Shown piece by piece: positions 33,597 through 42,315 of a stretch of 63,942 nt of DNA (positions are counted from its first letter, which is position 1; every line of letters begins with the position of its first letter). Position numbers and translations under genes: made by a program. The notes under the pieces were generated by a model. The model searched no databases, was not told the origin of the DNA, and saw only the letters and a program-made list of their open reading frames with translations. Where the stretch lies: the NCBI RefSeq assembly GCF_012911845.1, contig NZ_JAAXCU010000021.1, positions 1 to 63,942 on the forward strand, given 5' to 3'. This DNA is from Bacillus sp. RO2. GTDB lineage: Bacteria > Bacillota > Bacilli > Bacillales > Bacillaceae_I.

Positions 33597-33700
33597 AAGT
33601 TCGTGCCGAAATGAAGTGAGTTCGTGCGGAAATGGACTGAGTTCGTGCCAAAATGAGACGAATTCGTGCCAAAACACCCCGAGTTGATGCCAAACCCATT
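33597..33700 (+). repeat. 21-bp repeat array, family A (locus 2), inside the proS leader
   Basis: Five direct repeats with anchors at 33599, 33620, 33641, 33662 and 33683, exactly 21 bp apart, with the GTTCGTGCCAAAA core. It lies between the T-box terminator and the proS ribosome site, so it is transcribed (in antisense sense) whenever the T-box lets transcription through. Confidence 0.9.
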
Positions 33701-33714
33701 TTTCAGCTAAATAA

Positions 33715-33935
33715 AAAAAGCCCCGCTCAAAATAAGGGACCATTTCTGGCGGTACCACCCTCATTCAAAGCAAAGCTTTACTCTCTTTCATGGTAACGGT
33801 TTTGAACCGCTGCACCGTTTCTGATGCAGAACTCTGAGGCAGGTTCAAATGCTCATCTATGGCTGCCTCTCACCACTCGGCACCCTCTCTTGGATAGACG
33901 AAATCATTTTACTAGTCCTCTTCGACGTTTGATAT
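33715..33935 (-). promoter_or_regulatory. T-box leader of proS (tRNA-Pro sensing)
   Basis: On the minus strand the T-box sequence GGGTGGTACCGCC is at about 33748-33761, followed by a terminator in which GTCCC pairs with GGGGC ahead of seven T (about 33714-33741). Upstream, a CCT triplet at 33841-33843 within GAACCTGCC is a likely proline specifier, set in a stem I region with GAGAGG and AGTGGTGAG. Uncharged tRNA-Pro should bind and form the antiterminator, letting proS be read. Confidence 0.9.
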
Positions 33936-33942
33936 TGAGAAG

Positions 33943-33972
33943 ATTATATAGGTTTGTTGGAAAATTTGTCAA
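33943..33972 (-). promoter_or_regulatory. Sigma-A promoter of the proS leader
   Basis: On the minus strand TTGACA (33967-33972) and TATAAT (33943-33948) are 18 bp apart, a near-consensus housekeeping promoter a few bases before the T-box leader. Confidence 0.8.
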
Positions 33973-34028
33973 TGTATTATTTTATTAGTATTAGATTATT
34001 TTTTGATTTTTAAACTTCTTCCACACAG

Positions 34029-34068
34029 AAAAAAACGCCCGTACAATCCGACAAGTACGACCGCTTTT
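34029..34068 (-). terminator. Terminator after sirC
   Basis: GTCGTAC pairs with GTACGGGC (with a G-U pair) in a hairpin on the minus strand, followed by seven T. It ends the sulfate operon transcript, about 10 bases past the sirC stop. Confidence 0.7.
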
Positions 34069-34077
34069 CATCAACTG

Positions 34078-34701
34078 CTATGATATCAACCTTTCCTTTA
34101 ACCTCAACAACTCCTCCAGTTTCTCCCCCCTAGACTCTATATCCAACCTGTACCTCTCCTCCAATATCCCCCACAGCAGCTCACCCTTTTCCTCAAAAGA
34201 TAACGGCAGCTGCTTCACCACCTCCCGATATTCGGCCAGAAACTCTGTATAGGAAATCCAGCTAAAGTCAAACTGCTCCTCCAGCTCTCTTTTCAACTTA
34301 CGGGTCAATTTAGGACTGGATCCGTTGGAAGTCACGGCTATCTGCAGATTTCCGCGCCTGACAGTTGCCGGGAATGTGACGTTCCCTTCCCCTGACTCGT
34401 CTACCACGCAAACTAGCAGCGACTCATGCAACGAGCGAACCAATGCAGCGTTAACCTCTCTGTTGTTCGTCGCTAAGATGGCTAAAAACGCCTCTGCAAA
34501 ATCTCCCGCCTCCGCTCCCCGCTCAATCAACCGATACCCTCTCAACGCTGACAACTCCCGCACTTCCTCTGAAAATTCAGGCGCAATAAACGTGATATCC
34601 GCCTGCTCCGCATCCAGCACCTTAGCTTTCCGAGCCGCAATCCTCCCGCCGCCGGCTATGACTACCTTTTTTTCCTTCAAATCAATAATCAACGGTTGCA
34701 A
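34078..34701 (-). CDS. sirC: Precorrin-2 dehydrogenase (SirC/YlnF)
   Basis: A 207-residue NAD-dependent enzyme that oxidises precorrin-2 to sirohydrochlorin on the way to siroheme. VVIAGGGRIAARKAK at about 12-26 is the dinucleotide loop, and GNVTFPATVRRGNLQIAVTSNGSSP at about 104-128 the family signature. I chose the TTG at 34701, with GGAGG 9 bases before it inside the end of sirB; the ATG at 34746 has no site. Last gene of the sulfate operon, overlapping sirB by 20 bases. Confidence 0.9.
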   Translation of the reverse strand: MQPLIIDLKEKKVVIAGGGRIAARKAKVLDAEQADITFIAPEFSEEVRELSALRGYRLIERGAEAGDFAEAFLAILATNNREVNAALVRSLHESLLVCVVDESGEGNVTFPATVRRGNLQIAVTSNGSSPKLTRKLKRELEEQFDFSWISYTEFLAEYREVVKQLPLSFEEKGELLWGILEERYRLDIESRGEKLEELLRLKERLIS

Positions 34702-35446
34702 CTCTCGCCTCCTCCTTTCCTGAAACAGTAGCCCGCTCCACCACAATATCCTGAATTACCTCGTGGCGGCTCAACGGTTCGATTAACAAAATTTCCTGTT
34801 TGGACCGCCGCCTTTTTCGGACTTCCCGCTCTACTTCACTTAACAACAGGCCGGCAAATAATAGATACGGCACAACCAGGACTCTGCCAGCTGCCTCGAC
34901 ACTAATCCTCTCCACACCCTCGGCAAACAATGGCGTGGTGGCCGCCAAATAGCAGACACTTACTCGCGAAACGCTTAGTTTCTCCTCAAGCCCCGTTTTT
35001 ATCTTGGCAAAGGCCTCATGAATAACGGGATCACTACTCCCCCTGCCAACCAGCAAAACAGAATCCTCAGCATCCACCTTCCCAACTGCCGTCCTCACCA
35101 ATTCACAAATTGCATCCACAATCCGCGCCTGTACTCCAAATGCCGGGACAAGCTCCACGCTAACCTCCGGATACTTCAAGCACAGCGGCTCGAGCGCTTC
35201 CGGAATGTCCTCTTTTATATGACCAGCTGTTAAAAGAAAGACAGGAACCACGATGATCTCAGTCGCACCTTTTGCCACACAGCGCTCAAACCCTTCCGGG
35301 ATGTATGGCTCGGTCAGTTCCAGAAAACTGATTTCCTGGATTGGTGCATCAACTCTAGCAAAGACCCGCCTCAAGAATTCCTTCGCTTCCTCCGCTCCTT
35401 TTTTCGACCGTGTTCCATGCCCCACATATAAAATGGCTCTAGTCAC
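34682..35446 (-). CDS. sirB: Sirohydrochlorin ferrochelatase (SirB/CbiX)
   Basis: A 254-residue two-lobed chelatase that inserts iron into sirohydrochlorin. Active-site His is H10 in YVGHGTRSKKG. The second lobe has VGRGSSDPVIH, where the matching His is kept. Family members of this length are the CbiX-long type, as in Bacillus YlnE. Starts at GTG with GGGAGCGG before it. Makes siroheme together with sumT and sirC for the sulfite reductase. Confidence 0.9.
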   Translation of the reverse strand: MTRAILYVGHGTRSKKGAEEAKEFLRRVFARVDAPIQEISFLELTEPYIPEGFERCVAKGATEIIVVPVFLLTAGHIKEDIPEALEPLCLKYPEVSVELVPAFGVQARIVDAICELVRTAVGKVDAEDSVLLVGRGSSDPVIHEAFAKIKTGLEEKLSVSRVSVCYLAATTPLFAEGVERISVEAAGRVLVVPYLLFAGLLLSEVEREVRKRRRSKQEILLIEPLSRHEVIQDIVVERATVSGKEEARVATVDY

Positions 35447-35461
35447 AAAAACCGCTCCCTT

Positions 35462-36238
35462 CTAACCGTGCACGACAGGCAAATGTGGCACTACCTCTTC
35501 TTCAAACCAGTGCAACTTCTCATGCAGTTTCACCACTTCCCCAATCACAATCATGCTCGGATTGGAGATGTTGGCATCCTTTACTTTCCGCTCGATGTTG
35601 GAAAGCGTACCAACGACTGTCTTTTGTTCATTTAACGTACCCCAGTGCACTAACGCAATTGGTGTTTTAGAAGACTTCCCATTTTCCTGCAGACGTTTAA
35701 GTATATTCGGCAACTGCGAAACCCCCATGTAAACACAGATTGTATCCACGGCATGTGCAAGATTTGCCCATTGATGCTCCGCTTCTTTGTCGCCAGCCTG
35801 GTGTCCCGTGACAAAGGCGAAACTTTTGCTTAAAGTCCGATGGGTAACAGGAATGCCGGCGTAGGCAGCCGCTCCGATTCCAGCAGTTATCCCCGGTATG
35901 ACTTCAAAAGGGACATCCTGCTTGAAGCATTCCTCTGCCTCCTCGCCGCCCCGTCCGAATACAAACGGGTCGCCTCCTTTCAAACGCACGACCTGCAATC
36001 CTTTTTTCGCATATTTTACGAGAAAATGATTGATCGTTTCCTGCTTCATCGTATGGTAATGGGGCAGCTTTCCGCAGTAGACAAGCTGCGCCTCTTTTTT
36101 TGCATAGTTTAGTAGTTCCGGATTCACAAGGCGGTCATAGAGAATAACATCCGCCTGCTCGAGTAGGCGCAACCCCTTCACTGTAATCAATTCGGGATCC
36201 CCGGGACCCGCTCCCACCAAATATACTTTTCCGGTCAT
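35462..36238 (-). CDS. sumT: Uroporphyrinogen-III C-methyltransferase
   Basis: A 258-residue SAM enzyme that methylates uroporphyrinogen III twice to give precorrin-2. VGAGPGDPELITVKG at about 8-22 and LKGGDPFVFGRGGEEAEE at about 84-101 are the family signatures, and VPVVPGITAGIGAAAYAG-like (VIPGITAGIG) lies at about 113-122. It equals Bacillus YlnD. GGTGG precedes the ATG. It follows the DUF3906 gene by three bases, so it is in the same operon. Confidence 0.94.
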   Translation of the reverse strand: MTGKVYLVGAGPGDPELITVKGLRLLEQADVILYDRLVNPELLNYAKKEAQLVYCGKLPHYHTMKQETINHFLVKYAKKGLQVVRLKGGDPFVFGRGGEEAEECFKQDVPFEVIPGITAGIGAAAYAGIPVTHRTLSKSFAFVTGHQAGDKEAEHQWANLAHAVDTICVYMGVSQLPNILKRLQENGKSSKTPIALVHWGTLNEQKTVVGTLSNIERKVKDANISNPSMIVIGEVVKLHEKLHWFEEEVVPHLPVVHG

Positions 36239-36241
36239 GCG

Positions 36242-36460
36242 CTACCACCCTTTCTCCTCTGGATCTAAAATATAGCCACTCTTCTTTCCAATGCGCTTTT
36301 TCTCTCGTAAAATAACTTCTTTTACTTGGGGCTCTTTTAAATAAAATTTCTCAAGCTCCACATCTAGGTGTTCAAAAGCCGCTTCATCGTTCTCTGCAAA
36401 GATGACGGATACAATTTCCTTGGCCTCTATGGTTACGTCAAATCTATACAGATATGCCAT
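36242..36460 (-). CDS. DUF3906 family protein
   Basis: A 72-residue protein of the DUF3906 family, known mainly from Bacilli. It has a beta-strand opening (YLYRFDVTIEAKEIVSVIFA) and a basic tail. Its first 17 bases overlap the end of the sulfite reductase gene and it ends 3 bases before sumT, so it is firmly inside the sulfate operon. A role in sulfite reduction or siroheme handling is likely from place alone; the activity is unknown. Confidence 0.85.
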   Translation of the reverse strand: MAYLYRFDVTIEAKEIVSVIFAENDEAAFEHLDVELEKFYLKEPQVKEVILREKKRIGKKSGYILDPEEKGW

Positions 36461-38075
36461 CGGTTTCTTTTCCTAAAATAGTATCTAGTACGCCTTGCAA
36501 GGTGGAAACTCCCACGCGTCCAACAAAGTCGAAGAAGGATTCCCCTTTTGTCTTCTGGTCACGGAAGTAGATTAATAGCTCTTCCAGGACATCCGTCAAT
36601 TCCTCAGCCGCCACTTTCCCCTTCAGCTTTTCATTGAACTTGCCGCCCTTATTCAAGGTTCCGCCAACATAAATCTCATAAGCTTCGACCATCTCTTTTT
36701 GCTCATTGCGCATTTTCATCCCCTGCAGGCCGATGTCAGCAATTTGACGCTGGCCGCAGGAATTGGGGCAGCCGACCATGTGCGTGCGGATTGGAACGTC
36801 CAAACTGATGCGCTGATCAAGTTCTTCTGCAATCAAGCGCATACGTTCCTTGGTTTCTACCAATGCCAGGTTGCAATACTCGATACCGGTGCAGGAAACC
36901 GCATGCCCGAGAAAGGAGTTCGGGTTAATGGAAATGCGTTCGAATATCGGTTCTTTTAACAGCGCCTCCACGTTTTCCGCCGGGATGTTCGGAATGATAA
37001 GATTCTGGGAATTACAGGTTCTGATCTCCCCGTTTCCATACTTTCCTGAAATTCTCGCAAGCTCGAAAACTTCCTCAGAATCCAAGCGTCCGACTGGTAC
37101 GTTGAAGCCAAGAAACTTTAAGCCCTCCTGCTTTTGATCATGAATCCCGTAAAAGTAACCAGCATTCCATTCTTCTTTTGGCTCTTCTCCTTTGGAAGGC
37201 AGCGGACCCGTGTGTTCTAGTAGCTTCTCCTTGAACTTTTCCGGTCCCCAATCGGCTACTAAAAACTTCAAGCGTGCAAGATGGCGCTTCTCCCGATAGC
37301 CAAAATCACGGAATATCGTGGTTACCGCAATCGCTACTTCAAGCGTTCTTTCCGGTTCTACAAACACATCGATGGTTTCTGCCAAAAACGGCCTGGAGGA
37401 AAGCCCGCCCCCGACCTTCAGGTGGAAGCCACTTTTCGAGACGTCATCTATTGTTTTTGTAGCCGGTGTAAAAGAAACACAGTTGATTTCCGCATTCGAT
37501 GCATTTTTCGTATTGGCACTGATGGACATCTTGTATTTTCGCGGCAGGTTCGAGAAGTCCTCATTCTTCTGAAAAAAATCATAGACCTCTTTTACAATCG
37601 CCGTTGTGTCAAAAAGCTCGTCAGGATCCAGGCCCGCAATCGGGTTGCCGACAATGGTACGGGTGATATCCCCGCATGCTCCTGCACTGGAAAGTCCCAC
37701 AGCTTCGAGTCGTTCGAAAATGTCCGGGATTTGCTCGATCTCCAACCAGTGGAATTGGATTGCCTGCCTTGTCGTGATATCAAAAACACCACGGCCATAA
37801 TCCCGCGCGATGCCAGCCAATGCTTCCACTTGCGGCTTAGTGAGAATCCCGGACGGAACATTGACCCTCATCATAAAATAACCATCCTCTTTCGGACGTT
37901 GCAGATAGAGCCCCGCCCACTTGAACAAATCCCATTGTTCCTTAGGAATCGAGTCGAATCCATTTTTCGCGTAATGCGGGATGTCATCGAGGATTCGAAG
38001 ACCATCCTTCTCCAGTTTTGCTTTTTCCGTCTTGTTGATCTTTTCGTTATCGGCCCAGTGTTTTACATATGCCAT
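36444..38075 (-). CDS. Ferredoxin-type sulfite (or nitrite) reductase
   Basis: A 543-residue siroheme and 4Fe-4S enzyme that takes six electrons to turn sulfite into sulfide. C395 and C401 (CTGIEYC) and C436 and C440 (CPNSC) hold the cluster and bridge to siroheme. FDITTRQAIQFHWLEIE at about 98-114 is typical. In the operon setting with cysH, sat and the siroheme genes, sulfite is the likely substrate. It replaces the NADPH-type CysJI of other Bacilli and should take electrons from ferredoxin or flavodoxin. AAGGGGG precedes the ATG. Confidence 0.9.
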   Translation of the reverse strand: MAYVKHWADNEKINKTEKAKLEKDGLRILDDIPHYAKNGFDSIPKEQWDLFKWAGLYLQRPKEDGYFMMRVNVPSGILTKPQVEALAGIARDYGRGVFDITTRQAIQFHWLEIEQIPDIFERLEAVGLSSAGACGDITRTIVGNPIAGLDPDELFDTTAIVKEVYDFFQKNEDFSNLPRKYKMSISANTKNASNAEINCVSFTPATKTIDDVSKSGFHLKVGGGLSSRPFLAETIDVFVEPERTLEVAIAVTTIFRDFGYREKRHLARLKFLVADWGPEKFKEKLLEHTGPLPSKGEEPKEEWNAGYFYGIHDQKQEGLKFLGFNVPVGRLDSEEVFELARISGKYGNGEIRTCNSQNLIIPNIPAENVEALLKEPIFERISINPNSFLGHAVSCTGIEYCNLALVETKERMRLIAEELDQRISLDVPIRTHMVGCPNSCGQRQIADIGLQGMKMRNEQKEMVEAYEIYVGGTLNKGGKFNEKLKGKVAAEELTDVLEELLIYFRDQKTKGESFFDFVGRVGVSTLQGVLDTILGKETDGISV

Positions 38076-38090
38076 AAGTGGAACCCCCTT

Positions 38091-38693
38091 TTAAATAATT
38101 TTTTGGTTTCTTAAGTATTGAAGTATCGTGTTGACGGCTTCTTCCACAGTCTGTGTGCTGGATGCGATAGTTATTTCTGCTTGTGGTGGCTTCTCGTACG
38201 GTGAATCAATGCCGGTAAAATCCTTGATTTCCCCGCGTCTCGCCTTCGCGTACAGTTGTTTCGGATCTCTCTTTTCACATTCCTCCAATGGGCAGTCCAC
38301 AAATACTTCAATGAACTCTTCCTTTTCAAACAGTTTTCTGACCTGATTCCGGTCTGCTTGGAAGGGAGAGATAAATGCGGTCGTCACAATCTTGCCGCTG
38401 TCCACGAAAAGCTTTGCCACTTCCCCGATGCGACGAATGTTTTCGTTGCGGTCCGCATCTGAAAATCCTAAATCTTTGTTCAGTCCATGACGGACATTAT
38501 CTCCGTCCAATACATACTCGTTAATGCTTTGGCGATATAATTCTGTGGATACTGCATTTGCGATGGTCGACTTACCGGATCCCGATAGGCCGGTGAACCA
38601 GAGGACACAACTGCCATGCCCGTTCTGTACACGGCGCTCCTCTTTTGTGATGGCCTGTTCGTGCCAGGTGATGTTGGTGGCTTTAGAACTCAT
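38091..38693 (-). CDS. cysC: Adenylyl-sulfate kinase
   Basis: A 200-residue kinase that turns APS into PAPS with ATP. Walker [10 protein letters not shown] is at 35-43, and the [20 protein letters not shown] motif at about 62-81 is the family signature. Since cysH here is the APS-reductase type with paired Cys, cysC may mainly supply PAPS for other uses. AAAGGAGG precedes the ATG. Lies 15 bases from both sat and the sulfite reductase gene. Confidence 0.94.
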   Translation of the reverse strand: MSSKATNITWHEQAITKEERRVQNGHGSCVLWFTGLSGSGKSTIANAVSTELYRQSINEYVLDGDNVRHGLNKDLGFSDADRNENIRRIGEVAKLFVDSGKIVTTAFISPFQADRNQVRKLFEKEEFIEVFVDCPLEECEKRDPKQLYAKARRGEIKDFTGIDSPYEKPPQAEITIASSTQTVEEAVNTILQYLRNQKII

Positions 38694-38708
38694 TTCTCAT
38701 TTCCTCCT

Positions 38709-39860
38709 TTATACGGCAGCTGTTTTCTTTTGTTTTAGTCCATCGATCAAGACCTCGACGACCTCTTTTCGACTGAAGCTAGACGGCGGAAGCTCCCCTG
38801 CTCTCAGCAGCTCCCTCACCTTCGTGCCAGATAATATAACTCTGTCTTTTGTTGGATGCGGACACGTTTTATCCGAGGCCATCCCCTCGCATTTATTGCA
38901 GTAAAAGCTATGCTCAAAAAATAATGGTTTAATGCCAAGCTCTTCCTCTGTGAACTGATGGAAAATATGCTGCGCATCATAAGTTCCATAATAGTCACCA
39001 ACTCCCGCATGATCCCGCCCTACTATAAAATGGGTGCAGCCGAAATTTTTCCTGGCAATGGCGTGAAAAATGGCTTCCCTTGGACCTGCATAACGCATTG
39101 CCGCCGGGTAAACTGCCAGCTGGACACGGTCTGTTGGGTAGTAATTTTCTAGAAGCACTCGGTAGCTTTTAAGCCTGACATCCGCAGGAATATCGTCCGA
39201 TTTTGTCTCACCTACGAGTGGGTTTAGGAAAAGTCCATCTACCGTTTCCAATGCCGCTTTTTGAATATACTCATGAGCTCGATGGACTGGGTTTCTCGTT
39301 TGAAAGCCGACGACTGTTTTCCAGCCTTTTTGCTCGAAAAGTTCGCGAGTTTCTTTCGGTTCGAGCCAGACGTCTTCGGCTACACCTTTATTTGGTTTTT
39401 GCGTAAGGATTACTTCCCCCGCGACGTAGATGTCGCCCCTTTCGAATAGTCGTTTGACTCCGGGGTGTGCGAGTTCTTCCGTTTTGTAGACTTCACGGGC
39501 CTCTTTTTGGAGGTCTGGCACATACCATTCGGAAACGGTTATGACTCCATATGTGGTTTGTTGGTGGGTAAGCTTATAGGTTTCTCCTTGTTGTAAGGTG
39601 CTTGCCACTTCTTTTGTGACCGGCAGCGTGACCGGAACCGACCAGACGGTTCCGTTTGCCAGTCGCAGGTTTTCAACGACAGATTCGTAGTCGGATTTAG
39701 TGAGGAACCCTGTGAGCGGACTGAAGAGTCCGACACCGATGAGTTCTAGATCGCTTAGTGCGATTGCGTCGATTTGGATTTCTTTTGTAAGTTTTGTTGT
39801 TTCATAGTTTGGTTGGTAGGCTTGCACAAGCGTGCCGCCATGTGGTTTTGGTAAGGTCAT
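38709..39860 (-). CDS. sat: Sulfate adenylyltransferase
   Basis: A 383-residue ATP sulfurylase that makes APS from sulfate and [13 protein letters not shown] at 187-196 (HxGH-like) and [12 protein letters not shown] at about 286-297 are the active-site motifs. Cysteines [17 protein letters not shown] near 320-336 may bind zinc. GCGAGGG precedes the ATG. The 21-bp repeat array of family C lies between it and cysP. Confidence 0.95.
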   Translation of the reverse strand: MTLPKPHGGTLVQAYQPNYETTKLTKEIQIDAIALSDLELIGVGLFSPLTGFLTKSDYESVVENLRLANGTVWSVPVTLPVTKEVASTLQQGETYKLTHQQTTYGVITVSEWYVPDLQKEAREVYKTEELAHPGVKRLFERGDIYVAGEVILTQKPNKGVAEDVWLEPKETRELFEQKGWKTVVGFQTRNPVHRAHEYIQKAALETVDGLFLNPLVGETKSDDIPADVRLKSYRVLLENYYPTDRVQLAVYPAAMRYAGPREAIFHAIARKNFGCTHFIVGRDHAGVGDYYGTYDAQHIFHQFTEEELGIKPLFFEHSFYCNKCEGMASDKTCPHPTKDRVILSGTKVRELLRAGELPPSSFSRKEVVEVLIDGLKQKKTAAV

Positions 39861-39926
39861 TGATTGTTTCCCTCGCTTTTTTGTGTAATTTGGTTGAAAA
39901 TCTATGGTTTTTTAGTGATTTAAAAT

Positions 39927-40148
39927 CGTTCGGTCAACTTTCCGGCATGTTCGGACAAGTTCACTGCTATTTTAGATAGAGTTCGGTCAACCTTTTAAAG
40001 ACTTCGGTCAATTTTGACTGGGTTTCGGTCATTTGGAAAATTGGTTCGGTCAATTTGACGAAATCTTCGGTCACTTTAAGCGGAACTTCGGTCAACTTTT
40101 GAAAATCTTCGGCCACTTTCGGCAAAACTTCGGACATTTGCTCCTTGC
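39927..40148 (+). repeat. 21-bp repeat array, family C, inside the cys operon
   Basis: Ten direct repeats with TTCGG at 39929 and 39950, then 39982, 40003, 40024, 40045, 40066, 40087, 40108 and 40129. All steps are 21 bp, except one of 32 (21 plus 11). The core is TTCGGTCAATTTT. The array fills most of the 338-base gap between cysP and sat. Read on the minus strand it is an open frame with a heptad pattern (LTE..K), which I take as a by-product of the 21-bp unit and not a gene. Confidence 0.92.
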
Positions 40149-40198
40149 GCCCCCATTTCCCACAGCCACACACCTCTTCACGCAACCCAAATCCTTAA

Positions 40199-41275
40199 TC
40201 ACTCCTTACTCCCTCCCGAAACCGCCGCCGCTCCAGCTCCAGATCCACCCGTTCGCTGCATCAAAAACTTCACTCCAAACACCGAAACCAGCACGCCGAT
40301 CATCGCAATCACCGGATACACATTCTGCTCAATCAACAGCTGAATTAGCGTGTAGGATAACACCATCGATAACACCGGCGATACCACCCACACAACCAGA
40401 AGCTGCACGACAATGTCCTTTTTCAAAACAGACCTGCCCTGCTTCACAAAGCCGATTCCGATAATTGATGACGTCGTAATCTGAGTCAGGGGGACTGGTA
40501 TACCAAACACAGAAGCGACTGTAACAATCCCTGCCCCTGTCCCCGAAATCACGCACCCTTCCTCCAGGCGCAGCTTTGTAATCTTTTTGCCGTTCGTTTC
40601 AATGACGCGCTGACCAAGCAATATCGCGCCAAGAGCGACAAATAGTCCTCCCCAGAGAATTCCCTGTCCAGTGCTCATGATGCCTGCTCCTACAAGTGGT
40701 CCCACGGCATTTGCGACATTATTCATTCCAGCTGAGAATGCCTCGAACACTCCCATCACCACAACCAGCACGGACAATATCGGAACGGCCCTTGAAGACT
40801 TTACCCAACGATCAATCACTCTATTTTTCAGCAACCAAGTCGCCCCAATTGCTAATAAAAACGCCAGAACAGGGGTCAGCAACCAGAATGAAACAATCCA
40901 GGCGAGCTTTCCGACAAACACAGATTGATAGACAATCCCCGCCCCAACGACCGAGCCGACCGTCACTTCACTAGTGGAAAGCGGGATGCCGAATATATTT
41001 GCTAAAAATAAAGACAGGGCCGCTGATGCAATCACAATCAGTGCAATGGCCACCGTAAAAGTACTCTGTGGGACAATGCCACTTCCCATCGTCTTAACGA
41101 CCTCTCCGCCGCCAAGCCATGCCCCAAAGAACACCGCAATTCCGCATAGCACTAATGCCACATTCCTTTTAATCACTCCTGATCCATACGCAATTCCCAT
41201 GGATGCCGCCGCACCGCTCGCCCCAATATTCATGGCGAAAAATAGACCAACGATAACGGCCATTGTCACTAACAT
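40199..41275 (-). CDS. cysP: Sulfate permease, PiT family (CysP)
   Basis: A 358-residue membrane protein with about 10-12 helices in two inverted halves. GAGIVYQSVFVGKLAWIV-like and the paired GANNVANA-like motifs (AGMNNVANAVGPLVGAGI at about 187-204) are the marks of the inorganic-phosphate-transporter superfamily, to which Bacillus CysP belongs. It should bring in sulfate with protons or sodium. AAGGAGG precedes the ATG. It lies directly after cysH. Confidence 0.9.
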   Translation of the reverse strand: MLVTMAVIVGLFFAMNIGASGAAASMGIAYGSGVIKRNVALVLCGIAVFFGAWLGGGEVVKTMGSGIVPQSTFTVAIALIVIASAALSLFLANIFGIPLSTSEVTVGSVVGAGIVYQSVFVGKLAWIVSFWLLTPVLAFLLAIGATWLLKNRVIDRWVKSSRAVPILSVLVVVMGVFEAFSAGMNNVANAVGPLVGAGIMSTGQGILWGGLFVALGAILLGQRVIETNGKKITKLRLEEGCVISGTGAGIVTVASVFGIPVPLTQITTSSIIGIGFVKQGRSVLKKDIVVQLLVVWVVSPVLSMVLSYTLIQLLIEQNVYPVIAMIGVLVSVFGVKFLMQRTGGSGAGAAAVSGGSKE

Positions 41276-41305
41276 GCTTTTTCCTCCTTCATCTCACAGC
41301 CACTC

Positions 41306-42022
41306 TTAGTTTGTATGCAAGCCGCACTCCGTCTTCCCGCTACCCGCCCAACGGCCAGCTCGGGAATCTCCGTCTGTGCCGACTGCTTGTGTACAGGGAA
41401 AGCAGCCGATGCTCGGATACCCTTGATCATGAAGCTCGTTATAGGGAAGTCCCCGGGTCCTTATATAGCCCCACACATCCTCCCATGTCCAATGAATGAG
41501 AGGGCAGATTTTTATATTTTGGAATTTATCATCCCGGTTGAGGAAGTTCGTGCTGGCACGTGTTGGTGACTGCTCCCTCCTAAGCCCAGAAATCCATGCC
41601 TTCTTTGGCGTGAGTGCTTCTCTTAATGGTTCGACCTTTCGAATTTGGCAGCATTGGCCGGGGTCCCTTTTCCAAAGGGCGGTGCCATGTGCCGCTGCTT
41701 GTTGATCCAAAGTGAGAGCCGGTTTTCTTTTTTCAATCTGCAAAGTCGGGTATCTATTTTTAATTTCCTCAATGACCTGATAGGTTTCTGGAAAATGCAG
41801 ATCGGTATCTAAAAATACAATATGCGCATCGGGCTTTACCTTTTGAATGAGGTCGATTAAAACCACTGCCTCTGCCCCAAAGCTTGAGGCATAGATGATT
41901 TCATCGGATTCATAAGTTCCAAACGCCCATTTCAAAACTGCGGTCGCCCCTTTTGTGTCATCATCAACCTCGAAGATGGGCGAGGTCTCCTTCCAGTTTT
42001 CATACGTTATTTTCTCGTTCAT
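41306..42022 (-). CDS. cysH: Assimilatory adenylyl-sulfate (APS) reductase
   Basis: A 238-residue enzyme that reduces APS (or PAPS) to sulfite with thioredoxin. The catalytic Cys is in ECGLH near the C-terminus (about 233). CC at about 124-125 and CFPC (about 207 and 210) are the four cysteines that bind a 4Fe-4S cluster, which marks the APS-using type as in Bacillus subtilis. I chose the ATG at 42022 with AAAGGAG before it. First enzyme gene of the operon. Confidence 0.93.
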   Translation of the reverse strand: MNEKITYENWKETSPIFEVDDDTKGATAVLKWAFGTYESDEIIYASSFGAEAVVLIDLIQKVKPDAHIVFLDTDLHFPETYQVIEEIKNRYPTLQIEKRKPALTLDQQAAAHGTALWKRDPGQCCQIRKVEPLREALTPKKAWISGLRREQSPTRASTNFLNRDDKFQNIKICPLIHWTWEDVWGYIRTRGLPYNELHDQGYPSIGCFPCTQAVGTDGDSRAGRWAGSGKTECGLHTN

Positions 42023-42168
42023 ACTGTTATTTGCTCCTTTCTTTTCCAATGAAAAAAGGCAGCCCTTTTACAAGTGCTGGCTTGTTGATCCAAGCCAAGC
42101 ATCATGTAAAAAGACCGCCTCCAGTTTGTCTGGTCAGCGAGTGTTTATGATTGATTTCTGTAAAACAC

Positions 42169-42293
42169 GCTGTTGATTTCCGTACCGGCTTCGCTTTCCT
42201 CGGGGCGCTTGTGGAGCCTCCCCGGCAAGCCTGCAGGGTCTCCCCTAAGCGCTACCTCCCGATGAAGTCTGCGCCTGTACTCCAATCAACAGC
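42169..42293. repeat. Dispersed inverted-repeat element, copy 1
   Basis: A 125-bp element with perfect 10-bp terminal inverted repeats (GCTGTTGATT and AATCAACAGC) and inner GC-rich segments (TTCGCTTTCC, GAGCCTCC). It resembles the widespread Bacillaceae intergenic repeat with GGAAAGCGAA. It lies between yezD and cysH. Related copies are at 42515-42642 and 62031-62214. Confidence 0.75.
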
Positions 42294-42315
42294 TGAATTC
42301 ATATTTAATTGAAAT

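Noticed and set aside
33576-33764. N-terminal extension of ProRS
   Set aside because: It is the translated repeat array and leader, and the strong ribosome site points to the ATG at 33575.
39967-40185. Minus-strand open frame with a perfect seven-residue repeat (LTE..K), like a small coiled coil
   Set aside because: It is produced by the 21-bp repeat unit, has no ribosome site, and similar open frames occur at the other 21-bp arrays.
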